Assembly (NCBI RefSeq): GCF_013155295.1
Contig: NZ_JABJXT010000003.1
Span: 62,001 to 126,000 of the forward strand
Length of the DNA stretch: 64,000 nucleotides
Reading direction: 5' to 3'
DNA from: Pseudogemmobacter hezensis
GTDB taxonomy: Bacteria > Pseudomonadota > Alphaproteobacteria > Rhodobacterales > Rhodobacteraceae
Shown here: in pieces, positions 50,463-59,995 of the stretch
Layout: each line of letters starts with the position of its first letter
Position numbering within the stretch: the stretch's first letter is position 1
Notes under the pieces: model-generated
Told to the model about the DNA's origin: nothing
Database searches by the model: none
Seen by the model: only the letters and a program-made list of their open reading frames with translations
Made by a program: the position numbers and the translations under genes

Positions 50463-52781
50463 GTGCCGTCATTCTCGTCCACGCTCGAACAAGCCATTCA
50501 TGGTGCGCTGGCCCTGGCCAATGCCCGCCGTCATGAGCTGGCAACCCTTGAACATCTTCTGCTGGCCCTGATCGATGAACCCGACGCTGCGCGGGTGATG
50601 AAAGCCTGCTCGGTCGACCTGGATGAGCTGCGCAAGACGCTGACCGATTTCGTCGATGAGGATCTCTCGACGCTGGTGACATCGGTCGAAGGCTCTGAGG
50701 CGGTTCCGACCGCCGCCTTCCAGCGCGTGATCCAGCGCGCGGCGATCCATGTGCAATCCTCGGGCCGGACTGAGGTCACCGGGGCCAATGTGCTGGTGGC
50801 GATTTTCGCTGAACGCGAATCGAACGCGGCCTATTTCCTGCAGGAACAGGATATGACCCGTTATGATGCGGTGAACTTCATCGCGCATGGCGTGGCCAAG
50901 AACCCCGCCTTCGGCGAGGCCCGCCCGATCCAGGGCGCGGATGAACCGCAGGAGACCCCCAAGGCCGAGGCCGGTGAGGCCAAGGAATCGGCGCTGTCGA
51001 AATATTGCGTCGATCTGAACATCAAGGCGAAGAAAGGCGATGTCGACCCGCTGATCGGCCGCGAGGCCGAGGTGGAACGCGCCATTCAGGTGCTCTGCCG
51101 CCGTCGCAAGAACAACCCGCTGCTGGTGGGTGATCCGGGCGTGGGTAAAACCGCGATTGCCGAGGGCCTGGCCTGGAAAATCGTGCGCGGCGAGGTGCCA
51201 GAGGTGCTGTCAGGCGCCACGATCTTCTCGCTGGATATGGGGGCGCTGCTGGCCGGCACCCGCTATCGCGGTGATTTCGAGGAACGTCTGAAAGCCGTCG
51301 TCAAAGAGATGGAGGACCATCCCGACGGGATCCTCTTCATCGATGAGATTCATACCGTGATCGGCGCCGGTGCCACCTCGGGCGGGGCGATGGATGCGTC
51401 CAACCTGCTGAAACCTGCGCTGCAGGGCGGCAAGCTGCGCACCATGGGCTCGACGACCTACAAAGAGTTCCGTCAGCATTTTGAGAAAGACCGGGCGCTG
51501 AGCCGGCGCTTCCAGAAGATCGACGTGAATGAGCCTTCGGTCCCGGATGCGATCAAGATCCTGATGGGTCTGAAGCCGCATTTCGAAGAGCACCACGATC
51601 TGCGCTATACCAATGACGCGATCAAAACGGCGGTCGAGCTGGCGCATCGTTACATCAACGACCGCAAGCTGCCCGATTCGGCGATTGACGTGATCGACGA
51701 GGCTGGGGCTGCGCAGCATCTGGTCTCGGAATCGAAACGGCGCAAGCAGATCGGCACCCGCGAGATTGAGGCGGTCGTCGCCAAAATCGCCCGCATCCCG
51801 GCGAAAAACGTCTCGAAAGACGATGCCGAAGTGCTGCGCGATCTGGAGAAAACGCTGAAACGGCTGGTCTTTGGTCAGGACAAGGCGATTGAGGCGCTTT
51901 CAGCCTCGATCAAACTGGCCCGGGCTGGCCTGCGCGAACCTGAAAAGCCGATCGGCAATTACCTTTTCACCGGCCCGACCGGGGTGGGCAAAACCGAGGT
52001 GGCAAAGCAGCTGGCGAATACGCTGGGTGTTGAACTGCTGCGGTTCGACATGTCGGAATATATGGAGAAACACGCGGTCTCGCGTCTGATCGGTGCGCCT
52101 CCGGGTTATGTCGGTTTCGACCAGGGCGGCATGCTGACCGATGGCGTCGACCAGCATCCGCATTGCGTGCTGCTGCTTGATGAGATCGAAAAAGCGCATC
52201 CGGATGTGTTCAACATCCTCTTGCAGGTGATGGACCACGGGAAGCTTACCGACCATAACGGCCGGGCGGTCGATTTCCGCAATGTGATCCTGATCATGAC
52301 CTCGAACGCGGGCGCCTCCGACATGGCAAAGGCCGCAATCGGCTTTGGCCGTGAGAAACGCACCGGCGAGGATACGGCGGCGGTCGAGCGCACCTTCACG
52401 CCCGAATTCCGCAACCGTCTTGATGCGGTCGTGGCCTTCGGGGCGCTGCCGAAAGAGGTGATCCTGCAGGTGGTTGAGAAGTTCGTCCTCCAGCTGGAGG
52501 CACAGCTGATCGACCGCGGCGTGCATATCGAACTGACCTCTGAGGCGGCAGCCTGGCTGGCGGATCGGGGCTATGATGAGAAGATGGGGGCGCGTCCGCT
52601 GGGCCGCGTTATCCAGGAACACATCAAGAAGCCTCTCGCCGAAGAGTTGCTTTTCGGTCGTCTGACCAAGGGCGGCGTCGTCAAGGTCGCGGTCAAGGAT
52701 GGTGCCATCGACCTGCAGGTGCAGGAACCTGGCAAGCCGCAGATCGCAAACCAGAAGCCGCCGCTTCTGACGGCCGAATGA
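50463..52781 (+). CDS. clpA: ATP-dependent Clp protease ATP-binding subunit ClpA
   Basis: 772 aa from a GTG at 50463, six bases after AGGAG (50452-50456); an ATG at 50409 lies upstream of that ribosome site and adds unrelated residues. AAA+ unfoldase that feeds ClpP, using ClpS as N-degron adaptor. The N-domain ([34 protein letters not shown]) is followed by two AAA modules: Walker A GDPGVGKT at 223-230 and GPTGVGKT near 504-511. An acidic Ala-rich linker (155-178) joins the N-domain. clpS is not adjacent. Confidence 0.97.
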   Translation: MPSFSSTLEQAIHGALALANARRHELATLEHLLLALIDEPDAARVMKACSVDLDELRKTLTDFVDEDLSTLVTSVEGSEAVPTAAFQRVIQRAAIHVQSSGRTEVTGANVLVAIFAERESNAAYFLQEQDMTRYDAVNFIAHGVAKNPAFGEARPIQGADEPQETPKAEAGEAKESALSKYCVDLNIKAKKGDVDPLIGREAEVERAIQVLCRRRKNNPLLVGDPGVGKTAIAEGLAWKIVRGEVPEVLSGATIFSLDMGALLAGTRYRGDFEERLKAVVKEMEDHPDGILFIDEIHTVIGAGATSGGAMDASNLLKPALQGGKLRTMGSTTYKEFRQHFEKDRALSRRFQKIDVNEPSVPDAIKILMGLKPHFEEHHDLRYTNDAIKTAVELAHRYINDRKLPDSAIDVIDEAGAAQHLVSESKRRKQIGTREIEAVVAKIARIPAKNVSKDDAEVLRDLEKTLKRLVFGQDKAIEALSASIKLARAGLREPEKPIGNYLFTGPTGVGKTEVAKQLANTLGVELLRFDMSEYMEKHAVSRLIGAPPGYVGFDQGGMLTDGVDQHPHCVLLLDEIEKAHPDVFNILLQVMDHGKLTDHNGRAVDFRNVILIMTSNAGASDMAKAAIGFGREKRTGEDTAAVERTFTPEFRNRLDAVVAFGALPKEVILQVVEKFVLQLEAQLIDRGVHIELTSEAAAWLADRGYDEKMGARPLGRVIQEHIKKPLAEELLFGRLTKGGVVKVAVKDGAIDLQVQEPGKPQIANQKPPLLTAE

Positions 52782-52808
52782 AGGCTGGCGTAACCAGAAA
52801 TACACCTC

Positions 52809-52835
52809 AAAGCCCCGCTTCGGCGGGGCTTTTTT
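52809..52835 (+). terminator. clpA terminator with UUCG loop
   Basis: AAAGCCCCGC (52809-52818) pairs perfectly with GCGGGGCTTT (52823-52832), closed by the extra-stable loop TTCG (52819-52822) and followed by T-residues. The A-run on the left side may also serve the leftward strand. Confidence 0.92.
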
Positions 52836-52892
52836 ACGCTCACATCCTGGAATGGGCACGACCCCTGTCTGCGGCCTGCTGCCCAAACGGCC

Positions 52893-54488
52893 TCAGCGTT
52901 CGGTAAGTTTCAGCTCGATCCGGCGGTTCTGGGCCCGGGCGGCCTCACTGTCACCCGGGGCAACCGGGCGGTATTCGCCAAAACCCGTGGCGGCAAGGCG
53001 ATCCGGCGGAAAGCCCAGATCGTTTTGCATATAGCGCACCACCGACAGCGCCCTTGCCTGGCTCAGCTCCCAGTTGTCGCGGAAGGCCCCGGCCCCTGAC
53101 AGCGGCGTATTGTCGGTGTGGCCGTCGACCCGAATGATCCAATCGATGCCCGGCGGGATCTGCTGGCGGATTTCGTTCAAAAGCACGGTCACCGCGCCGA
53201 TCTGGGCCTGGCCTTCGGGGGAGAGATCGGCCGAGCCCGGGCGGAACAGCACCTCTGACGAGAAAACAAAGCGATCGCCGACCACCCGGACGCCGTCGCG
53301 CCCGGCCAAAAGCGATGACAGCTGGCCGAAAAATTCCGAGCGAAAGCGCTCCAGATCCTGGTTTTCGGCCTCAAGGCGCAGCCGCTCAGCCTCTTCCAGC
53401 GCGGCCCGTGCGCGTTGTTCGGCCGCCACCTGCGCCAGCGCCGCGTTCAGATCACGCCCGAGCGAGTCGAGCTGTACATTCGTTGCCGCCCGCGCCGTCT
53501 CAGCCTCATCAAGCACCGATTGCAATGTGCCCAGCTGGCTGCGCAGCTGGGTAAGCTGTTGGTTCAAAAGCTCCATTTCGCGGGCTGAGGCCAATACCTT
53601 TTCCTGCTCGGCCAGCAGGGCAGTTTGGGCGACAGCCAGGGCTGCGTTTTTTGCACTGGCGGTTCCCGCCGTTTGCGCCGCAGCAGTTCGGGCCGCCGCC
53701 AGCAGGGTCAGCGTCTCTTCGGCGCGTTTGCGTTCAGCCTCCAGCGCCAGCGCCATCGCGGTCAATTCGCTGTCCGACCCTTCCAACTGTTTGCGCAAGG
53801 CCGCGAGGGCGGCCGCATCGGCCAGTGCCGCCACCTCTTTTGCGTCAAGTGCGGTGCGGGTGCTGGCCAGCTCGGCCTCTGCGCTTTCGGATTTGCCGCG
53901 TAACTCTGCGACCAGCGCCTCAAGTGCCTCGCGCCGGGCCGCATCCAGCCGGGCGGCCTCGGTCACCTGATCAACCTCAGTTCGCGCCGAGGCCAGCGCA
54001 AGGCGCAGCGCCTCGGCATCGCTGATCAGCTGGCGCTGGTTGTCTTGCAGATCACGCAGCTGCGTGCCGATCTGGTCGCGTGCAGTGATCAGCGCGGCGA
54101 CCTGAGCCTCAAAGCTGGTGATCCGCTCATTCGCGGCCGTCAGTTCGGTATTGCGTGTGGCGATGTCGGTTCGCAGCTGCGCGATCACGCCATCCTGTTC
54201 CTGGCCACGTGCCATTGCCGCCGAAAGCGAGGCCTGCAGGCTGCCAACCTCGGTCTGCAGGTCGCCCGCCCGCCGCCGTTCCATTCCGAGGGCCTCGGAC
54301 AGGGCGGAAACCTGTTGATTTAGCGAAGAAAGTTCATCGTCGCGCACGGTGATCTGTTCCTGCAGCACCGATTGCATAACGGTGAAAATGGTCAGCACGA
54401 ACATCAGAACCATCAGCAGCGTCGTGACAGCATCGACGAAACCCGGCCAGATCAGGTTTGAATCGCGGCGGTTGCGCGACAGGGCCAT
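52893..54488 (-). CDS. MotB/OmpA-type stator-like protein with long coiled coil
   Basis: 531 aa. A single N-terminal membrane helix contains an acidic residue at its start (WPGFVDAVTTLLMVLMFVL, Asp19), like the ion-carrying Asp of MotB, ExbD and ZorB. Residues about 50-380 form an uninterrupted Ala/Glu/Leu/Arg-rich coiled coil, with no signal-peptide cleavage. The C-terminal OmpA domain (about 395-531) has VDGHTDNTPL, LSQARALSVVRYM and a final AQNRRIELKL for peptidoglycan binding. The partner is the MotA/ExbB-like gene just upstream, 3 bases away. The pair should use a proton or sodium gradient to do work on the envelope. Confidence 0.85.
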   Translation of the reverse strand: MALSRNRRDSNLIWPGFVDAVTTLLMVLMFVLTIFTVMQSVLQEQITVRDDELSSLNQQVSALSEALGMERRRAGDLQTEVGSLQASLSAAMARGQEQDGVIAQLRTDIATRNTELTAANERITSFEAQVAALITARDQIGTQLRDLQDNQRQLISDAEALRLALASARTEVDQVTEAARLDAARREALEALVAELRGKSESAEAELASTRTALDAKEVAALADAAALAALRKQLEGSDSELTAMALALEAERKRAEETLTLLAAARTAAAQTAGTASAKNAALAVAQTALLAEQEKVLASAREMELLNQQLTQLRSQLGTLQSVLDEAETARAATNVQLDSLGRDLNAALAQVAAEQRARAALEEAERLRLEAENQDLERFRSEFFGQLSSLLAGRDGVRVVGDRFVFSSEVLFRPGSADLSPEGQAQIGAVTVLLNEIRQQIPPGIDWIIRVDGHTDNTPLSGAGAFRDNWELSQARALSVVRYMQNDLGFPPDRLAATGFGEYRPVAPGDSEAARAQNRRIELKLTER

Positions 54489-54491
54489 GGG

Positions 54492-55799
54492 TCAGCGCCC
54501 CGGCGGCGTGCCAGCCGATGGCTGGCGTGTCAGCTGGCGCACGGCAAGGGTCAGCTGCGCAAGGTCGTGGCGCAGATCGGCCAGGGTTTCCTGCCGCCCG
54601 GCGCTGATCTCTTCAAGGATCCGCAGCATCTGCACATCAATCGAGCGCAGCCGCATCCGGCTTTCGGGATCTTCTGCGGCGGGCTGGCCGGGCTTCTGGG
54701 CTTTGGCCAGAAAGGCCAGCAGCTGCTCCTGGCTGTCGGCCAGGCGGCTGAGGGTGGCGGCGCTGTGCTGGCTGGCCTGTTCACCTGCGGCGAGCCGCGC
54801 ATCGAGGCCGGTGGCGATACGGTCCACCGCCGTTGTCAGGCCGATCAGATGCGCAGCCAGTGCGCCCTGTGCTTCGGTGTTTTGCGCCTGCATTTGTGCA
54901 AGCGCTGTCTGAAATTCCCGGTTTTGCCGGGCGCTGAGATCGGCCATCTGCCCGGTCATCTGATCCAGTGCCTGCAGCAGAAGCGACTGGTCCTGGCCAG
55001 TTTCGCCATCGGCAAGGCCGATGCGGGTGATCGAGGACAGCCATTCCTCAAGCTCGCGGTAAAAGCGGTTCTGGCCGTGTCCGGCGAACAGCTCCAGCAG
55101 GCCCAGCACCAGCGAGCCGCCAAGGCCCAGCAGCGAGGATGAGAAGGCCGTGCCCATCCCGCCCAACTGCCCCTCAAGCCCCTGCATCAGCTTGCCAAAG
55201 ACGGCCAGGCCGCTTTCGCCCTCGGCGGGTTCCAGGCTGCGGATGGTCTCAACCACGGCGGGAACGGTGGTGGCCAGCCCCCAGAATGTGCCCAAAAGAC
55301 CTAAGAAAACCAGCAGGTTGATCAGGTAGCGGGTGATGTCGCGGGCCTCATCAACCCTTTGCGCGACGGAGTCCAGGATCGAGCGCCCCGAGGCCGATGA
55401 GATTGCCAGCCCCCGCCCGCTGCGCGATTTCAAAAGCGTCGCAAGAGGGGCCAGCAGCAGCGGGGCCTCGGCCTCATCGGGGGGCGATTGCCGGTCAATT
55501 TCCGGATTTTGATCGCGGCTTTGGCGGACATAGCGCTCGATCCAGCTGACCGATTGCGCAAGGATCCACAGTTGCCAGAAACAGGTGACCACGCCCAGCC
55601 CGAACACGAAGGCGATCATCCCGTTCAGCCAGGGGTTGATCAGCATGATGTCTTCGAGGCGTTTGTGCATGAACCAAAGGCCCACTGCCACAAGCACGCA
55701 GACGATCAACATGGTTACAATCGCGCGGATCGGCTGGCTGAATGTGGTGCCATTGGCGGCACCATTTGCTGCGCCCGTCGCGGCCTCGGGTCTTTGCAT
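54492..55799 (-). CDS. MotA/ExbB-type proton-channel protein with C-terminal helical tail
   Basis: 435 aa from the ATG at 55799 (MQRPEAAT). Two N-terminal helices (about 24-46 and 58-80). After a cytoplasmic loop, two more follow, containing YLINLLVFLGLLGTFWGLATTV and GMGTAFSSSLLGLGGSLVLGLLEL, the MotA/TolQ/ExbB core. A 170-residue Gln/Ala/Leu-rich helical tail extends into the cytoplasm. The gene is 3 bases from the OmpA-like partner. The layout resembles ZorA of Zorya systems, but no zorC/D/E genes are near, so a housekeeping envelope function is more likely. Confidence 0.82.
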   Translation of the reverse strand: MQRPEAATGAANGAANGTTFSQPIRAIVTMLIVCVLVAVGLWFMHKRLEDIMLINPWLNGMIAFVFGLGVVTCFWQLWILAQSVSWIERYVRQSRDQNPEIDRQSPPDEAEAPLLLAPLATLLKSRSGRGLAISSASGRSILDSVAQRVDEARDITRYLINLLVFLGLLGTFWGLATTVPAVVETIRSLEPAEGESGLAVFGKLMQGLEGQLGGMGTAFSSSLLGLGGSLVLGLLELFAGHGQNRFYRELEEWLSSITRIGLADGETGQDQSLLLQALDQMTGQMADLSARQNREFQTALAQMQAQNTEAQGALAAHLIGLTTAVDRIATGLDARLAAGEQASQHSAATLSRLADSQEQLLAFLAKAQKPGQPAAEDPESRMRLRSIDVQMLRILEEISAGRQETLADLRHDLAQLTLAVRQLTRQPSAGTPPGR

Positions 55800-56022
55800 G
55801 GACGACTGCCTGCCCTTTGACTGCTTTGGCAGGACTCTAGCAGGTTGTGCTGCGCTGCCAATTAAAAACCTGCGGATGGCCGAAGTCACTGTGACGGCCA
55901 GGCCCGTTTCGCGGCGGCTGCCTCTGGCAGAGTGGCAACAGAGGCCAAGTCATGCCAGGCAGGGCGTTGCCGATGGCGACAGTGGCGATTAATCGGACGG
56001 TAATGCTGCTGCTGTCAGATCT
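55800..56022. other. Divergent spacer between ExbB-like and NhaA-like genes
   Basis: 223 bases with the palindrome GTCACTGTGAC near 55885-55895 and an inverted repeat GCCTCTG (55920-55926) with CAGAGGC (55939-55945). Either could be an operator, but neither has a known consensus. No gene is seen. Confidence 0.35.
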
Positions 56023-57249
56023 GTGAAAATGTATCGAATCTCTCCCCATATCCGCACTTTCGCGCTGGCGCTTTTGGCCGGGGCCGGGCTTGCCACGCTT
56101 TGGGTCAATCTGGATCCGGCAAGCTATTATGATTTCATCGAATGGCGGATTGCCGATCTTATTCTGCCCGGCTGGGTCTGGGCGGGTTCGGTCAGTCTGA
56201 CGCCGTTCATGATTGTTACCGATATCCTGATGGCGCTGTTTTTCTTTGTCATCGGCAAAGAGCTGTGGGAGGCGCTGACGCTTGAGCGTGGCTCGCTTTC
56301 CGGGCGTCGCGCGATTTTGCCGCTGGGGATGACGCTGGGCGGTCTGGTGGGGGTCGGTGCGGGCTGGCTGATCCTGTCGGCCCTGCTTGAGACAGCGCAA
56401 GAGGCTGTGCCCGGTGGCGGCTGGCAGGCCCCGCTGGGCAGCGATACGCTGTTGGTTTGTCTGTTCGGGCGGATGGTTTTCGGGCGGCGGCGGGCCCTGC
56501 ATCTGGTGATGCTGCTGGCGATTGGCACCGATATCCTGGCGCTGCTGATCCTGGGGCTAAGCAATATGACGCTGTCGCCGCGCCTTCTGTGGCTGGGGCT
56601 GACGGTTGTGGCGGCGGTTGTCGTGCACCGCCAGTTCGGCCGCCCCGCCCAGCATACCAGCGAGCGCGAGCGGCGTGCAGCCGGTGCCCTCTGGCCCTAT
56701 GTTATTGGCGGGGCGCTGTGCTGGTTCGGCGTGGCGGCGGCGGGGCTGCCTGCGACGCTGGGGCTTTTGCCTTTGCTGCCTGCGATTGCCCATTCCGATC
56801 GCAGCTTCGGGCTGTTTGCCGAGGCCGAGAATTTTCTGCCGGATGCGCTGAACCGTATGATCCGCATGCTGGTCTGGCCGGTTGTGGTGATCCTTTTCCT
56901 GTTCGGGCTGATCCGGGGCGGTGTGGATCTGGCCGCTTTTGCGCCGACGACGCTGGTTATGCTGGGGGCGCTGTGGATCGGGCGGCCGCTGGGTATGGCG
57001 GTGGTGGTGCTGGCGCTGGCGGCGGTCTTTGGCACCAGGATGCCACGCGGGCTGCGGGTGCGTGATCTGGTGCTGTCGGTTATCCTGCTGTCGCTGGGCT
57101 TTACGGTGCCCGCAGTTGCCATTGAGGCCAGCCTGCCAGGCGGCGCGATGCGCGAAGCGGCCCGGATGGGGATGGCGATCAGCCTGTTGGCCGGACCACT
57201 GGCGATTTTGCTGTCTCGCGCTCTGATGCGGCCATCGCCGCAGGGGTGA
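56023..57249 (+). CDS. Divergent NhaA-family Na+/H+ antiporter homologue
   Basis: 408 aa with about 11-12 membrane helices. The NhaA fold is recognisable from FFFVIGKELWEAL (about 73-85), the TM IV aspartate in GSDTLL (Asp141), the TM V segment LLAIGTDILALLIL (about 164-177), WIGRPLGMAVV and LSLGFTVPAVAIEASL near the C-terminus. Compared with E. coli NhaA, TM V has Thr169-Asp170 where D163-D164 are expected. The TM X lysine of GKPLGI is Arg (GRPLGM). Transport of Na+ or another ion is likely altered, so the substrate is open. Start is the ATG at 56023. Confidence 0.78.
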   Translation: MKMYRISPHIRTFALALLAGAGLATLWVNLDPASYYDFIEWRIADLILPGWVWAGSVSLTPFMIVTDILMALFFFVIGKELWEALTLERGSLSGRRAILPLGMTLGGLVGVGAGWLILSALLETAQEAVPGGGWQAPLGSDTLLVCLFGRMVFGRRRALHLVMLLAIGTDILALLILGLSNMTLSPRLLWLGLTVVAAVVVHRQFGRPAQHTSERERRAAGALWPYVIGGALCWFGVAAAGLPATLGLLPLLPAIAHSDRSFGLFAEAENFLPDALNRMIRMLVWPVVVILFLFGLIRGGVDLAAFAPTTLVMLGALWIGRPLGMAVVVLALAAVFGTRMPRGLRVRDLVLSVILLSLGFTVPAVAIEASLPGGAMREAARMGMAISLLAGPLAILLSRALMRPSPQG

Positions 57250-57573
57250 GGTGCGACCTGAAGTTGCAAAGTTCACAATTGATTGTATGTGGGCGCCATA
57301 ATCCGACATAATGCGGCCAGATTGTCGCGGAATATAACGCGTAAGCCTGCGTTAACATATCAGACGCAGTATAGAGCCAATGGGGCCCTGCACCAGGATC
57401 CTGGACCTGGATTCTGGACGGCGGCTCTGGATGGCGGCCCCGGATGCAGGTCCTGAGCAGGCACGGCCGGATTGCCATGGCTGGATTGGCGCAGGCCGAT
57501 GTTGGGTCAGGCAGTGTTGGGTCAGACGGATTGAAGGTGAAGGCGGCCCCCCGAGCTTGCCACAGGTGACGAA
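57250..57573. other. Spacer before kpsT with two short tandem duplications
   Basis: 324 bases without a gene. It holds a weak rightward promoter-like pair (TTGTAT with CATAAT, 18-base spacing, about 57282-57311). A 13-base tandem duplication (TCTGGACGGCGGC, 57413-57438, one mismatch) and a 15-base duplication (units starting 57501 and 57516, sharing GTTGGGTCAG) follow. The segment in between is rich in CTGGA and GCAGG motifs. Confidence 0.5.
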
Positions 57574-58224
57574 ATGATCGAATTCGACAATGTTTCAAAG
57601 TCATTCTGGACCGGCACCCGTCGCAAGGTGATTCTTGACCGTGCTTCTTTTCGGGTCGAGCTGGGGCGCTCTTTGGGCATCCTTGCGCCAAATGGCACCG
57701 GCAAGACCACGCTGATTCAGATGATGGCAGGACTTGAAAAGCCCGATGAGGGGCGGATCACCAAGACCAGCCGGGTCTCATTTCCGCTGGGCTTTATGGG
57801 CGGGGTCGCCGGCAAGATGTCGGCGCTTGAGAACAGCCGTTATATTGCAAGGCTTTATGGCCTTGATCCTGACTATGTTGAAAGCTTCTGTCGCTGGGTC
57901 TGCGATCTGGGCGATTATTTCCGGATGCCGGTGGCGACCTATTCCTCTGGCATGCGCTCTCGTTTCAATTTCGCGCTGATGCTGGCGCTGGAGTTCGACA
58001 TCTATCTGATTGATGAGGGCATGCCCTCGACCGGGGATGTCGAGTTCAACCGCAAAGCAGGCGGTATCCTGCGAGAGCGGCTGCGCAATGCGACGGTTGT
58101 CATCGTCTCGCATTCGGCGCAAACGCTGGAAAAATTCTGCCGCCAGGCGGCGGTGCTGCGCAATGGGCAGCTTTATATGTTCGACACACTCGAAGAAGCG
58201 AAACGCCTCTATGACTATGCTTAA
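57574..58224 (+). CDS. kpsT: Capsule polysaccharide export ATP-binding protein (KpsT-like)
   Basis: 216 aa ABC ATPase of the KpsT/CtrD family that powers export of capsule-type glycolipid across the inner membrane. Walker A APNGTGKTT is near 38-46, the signature ATYSSGMRSRF near 126-136, Walker B DIYLIDEG near 146-153, and the H-loop IVSHS near 176-180. The short length without C-terminal Wzt extension fits KpsT. Its last 14 bases overlap kpsE. The membrane partner KpsM is missing from this neighbourhood. Confidence 0.88.
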   Translation: MIEFDNVSKSFWTGTRRKVILDRASFRVELGRSLGILAPNGTGKTTLIQMMAGLEKPDEGRITKTSRVSFPLGFMGGVAGKMSALENSRYIARLYGLDPDYVESFCRWVCDLGDYFRMPVATYSSGMRSRFNFALMLALEFDIYLIDEGMPSTGDVEFNRKAGGILRERLRNATVVIVSHSAQTLEKFCRQAAVLRNGQLYMFDTLEEAKRLYDYA

Positions 58225-59965
58225 GGCCGCACGGTTCAACATCCGCCAAACGGAAGCACCACCGGCCGCGCCGCCCAGGCGTCAGGCCCGGCGTGCGGCA
58301 CCTGTGCCTGCGAAGGACGAGATGCTCTTCGACAATCCCGAGGATGGCTTCGGGGATCAGAAATTTGAAACCGCGGGCGGGCCGCTGTCGCAACCGGATC
58401 CTGCGCCCGTCGGGAAACCGGATGAAAACAAGGCTGAGCAGGGCGCTTCCGCGGCGGCAGATCCCGCGGATCCGCTTCAGCTTGAACTGGCGGCGATCCG
58501 CAAAGAGGGGCTGACGGGGCGTCAGCTGCGCACGGCCCGTCGCCTGGCGCAGAGCCATAATCTTCCGGCAACCTCAGATTATGATGCGGTGCGTCTGTTG
58601 CGGGCGGCCGGGATAAACCCGTTTGAGCGGGCCTCGATGCTGGATATGGTCACCGCAGAACCCGCTGCCGCGCAGGCGGGGCAGGGTGGTGGAGCGGGCT
58701 CTCCTCCGGCAGAGCCGGGCCGTGCCCTTACCCCGCTGCCGGGCGATGGGGTGAAACTGCCCCAGACCGTGAAACCCATCCAGGTGCCCTCGACCGAAGC
58801 CAGGGCAGAGGTAAATCACGCCGCTGAGATCCTGCGAATGCAGCAGGATATTGCAAAGCGCCGCCGCCGTAAGCTGGCGTTGCTGTTTACGCGAATGTTC
58901 ATATTCGTGCTGCTTCCGACTGTGATTGCCGGCTGGTACTTCTCTTCGGTCGCCACGCGGCAATATGGCACCAAGTCGGAATTTGCGGTGCATATGGCCG
59001 AAAACCCGCAGGCCACTGGCGGTATGGGGGGGCTTTTGCAGGGCACCTCTATGGCGACCTCGCAGGATTCGATTGCCGTCCAGGGCTATCTGCAATCGCG
59101 TGAGGCCATGCTGCGCCTGGAAAACGATGTCGGCTTCCGTGAGTTTTTCAAGGGCGATCAGATCGATCCCCTGCTGCGACTGGCGCCGGATGCCTCATCC
59201 GAGGATGCCTATAAGCTTTATAAGTCCCATGTTCTGATCTCTTATGATCCGTCTGAGGGCCTTATCCGCATGGAGGTGATCGCCCCCAATCCCGAGATTT
59301 CCGTCGAATGGTCAAAGCAGCTGATCTCTTACGCCGAGGGGCAGATGGATCAGCTGACACAGCGCCTGCGTGAGGACGCGATGCGCGGTGCCGAGGAAAG
59401 CTATCTCGAGGCCGAGGCCGCAGTTGTGACTGCCCAGGAGCGGGTGATCTCTTTGCAGGAGCAGTTCAAGGTTCTGTCCTCTGAAACCGAGGTCTCACTG
59501 CTGACCTCGCAGATTGGCACGCTTGACACCCAGCTGATGCAGGAAAAGCTGGCACTGGCCCAGATGGAGGCCAATCCCAATCCGAACGCAGCCCGGCTGG
59601 AGCCGGTCAAGCGCCGGATCACAACCCTTGAGGCCGAGATCGCCGCTTTGCGCAGCCGCCTGACAGAGGGGGATGCCAGCGGCACTTCGCTGGCGCAGAT
59701 CCAGGGCAAGCTGATGGTGGCCCAGGCCGATGTCGAGACCCGGCAGCTGATGCTGGCGCAATCCCTGCAGGCCAAAGAAAACTCGCGCATCGAGGCGAAC
59801 AGGCAGACCCGCTATCTTTCGACCTCGGTCGCGCCGGTCCCGCCTGATGTGCCGACCTATCCGCGCGTCTTCGAAAATACGCTGGTGACGCTGCTGATCC
59901 TTGTGGGGATTTATCTGATGATCTCGATGACGGTCGCAATCCTGCGCGAACAGGTCTCGTCTTAA
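58211..59965 (+). CDS. kpsE: Capsule export inner-membrane protein (KpsE/Wzz-PCP type) with long N-terminal extension
   Basis: 584 aa from the ATG at 58211 (MTMLKAARF), overlapping kpsT; a start at 58217 is also possible. Residues 1-215 are cytoplasmic, Ala/Pro-rich, with a more ordered part at about 88-145 (LELAAIRKEGLTGRQLRTARRLA, DAVRLLRAAGINPFERASML). Helix 1 is at about 225-245, then a periplasmic domain with coiled coil (about 395-535) and helix 2 near 558-579. The two-helix layout is that of KpsE/Wzz polysaccharide co-polymerases linking the exporter to KpsD. The extension is much longer than in E. coli KpsE (about 380 aa). Confidence 0.87.
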   Translation: MTMLKAARFNIRQTEAPPAAPPRRQARRAAPVPAKDEMLFDNPEDGFGDQKFETAGGPLSQPDPAPVGKPDENKAEQGASAAADPADPLQLELAAIRKEGLTGRQLRTARRLAQSHNLPATSDYDAVRLLRAAGINPFERASMLDMVTAEPAAAQAGQGGGAGSPPAEPGRALTPLPGDGVKLPQTVKPIQVPSTEARAEVNHAAEILRMQQDIAKRRRRKLALLFTRMFIFVLLPTVIAGWYFSSVATRQYGTKSEFAVHMAENPQATGGMGGLLQGTSMATSQDSIAVQGYLQSREAMLRLENDVGFREFFKGDQIDPLLRLAPDASSEDAYKLYKSHVLISYDPSEGLIRMEVIAPNPEISVEWSKQLISYAEGQMDQLTQRLREDAMRGAEESYLEAEAAVVTAQERVISLQEQFKVLSSETEVSLLTSQIGTLDTQLMQEKLALAQMEANPNPNAARLEPVKRRITTLEAEIAALRSRLTEGDASGTSLAQIQGKLMVAQADVETRQLMLAQSLQAKENSRIEANRQTRYLSTSVAPVPPDVPTYPRVFENTLVTLLILVGIYLMISMTVAILREQVSS

Positions 59966-59995
59966 TCGCGTTGCGCCAGGGCGGAGTTTACTGAT

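Noticed and set aside
52893-55799. Zorya anti-phage system
   Set aside because: Only A- and B-like components are present; no zorC, zorD or zorE genes and no other defence genes are in the neighbourhood. The gene pair is surrounded by core genes.
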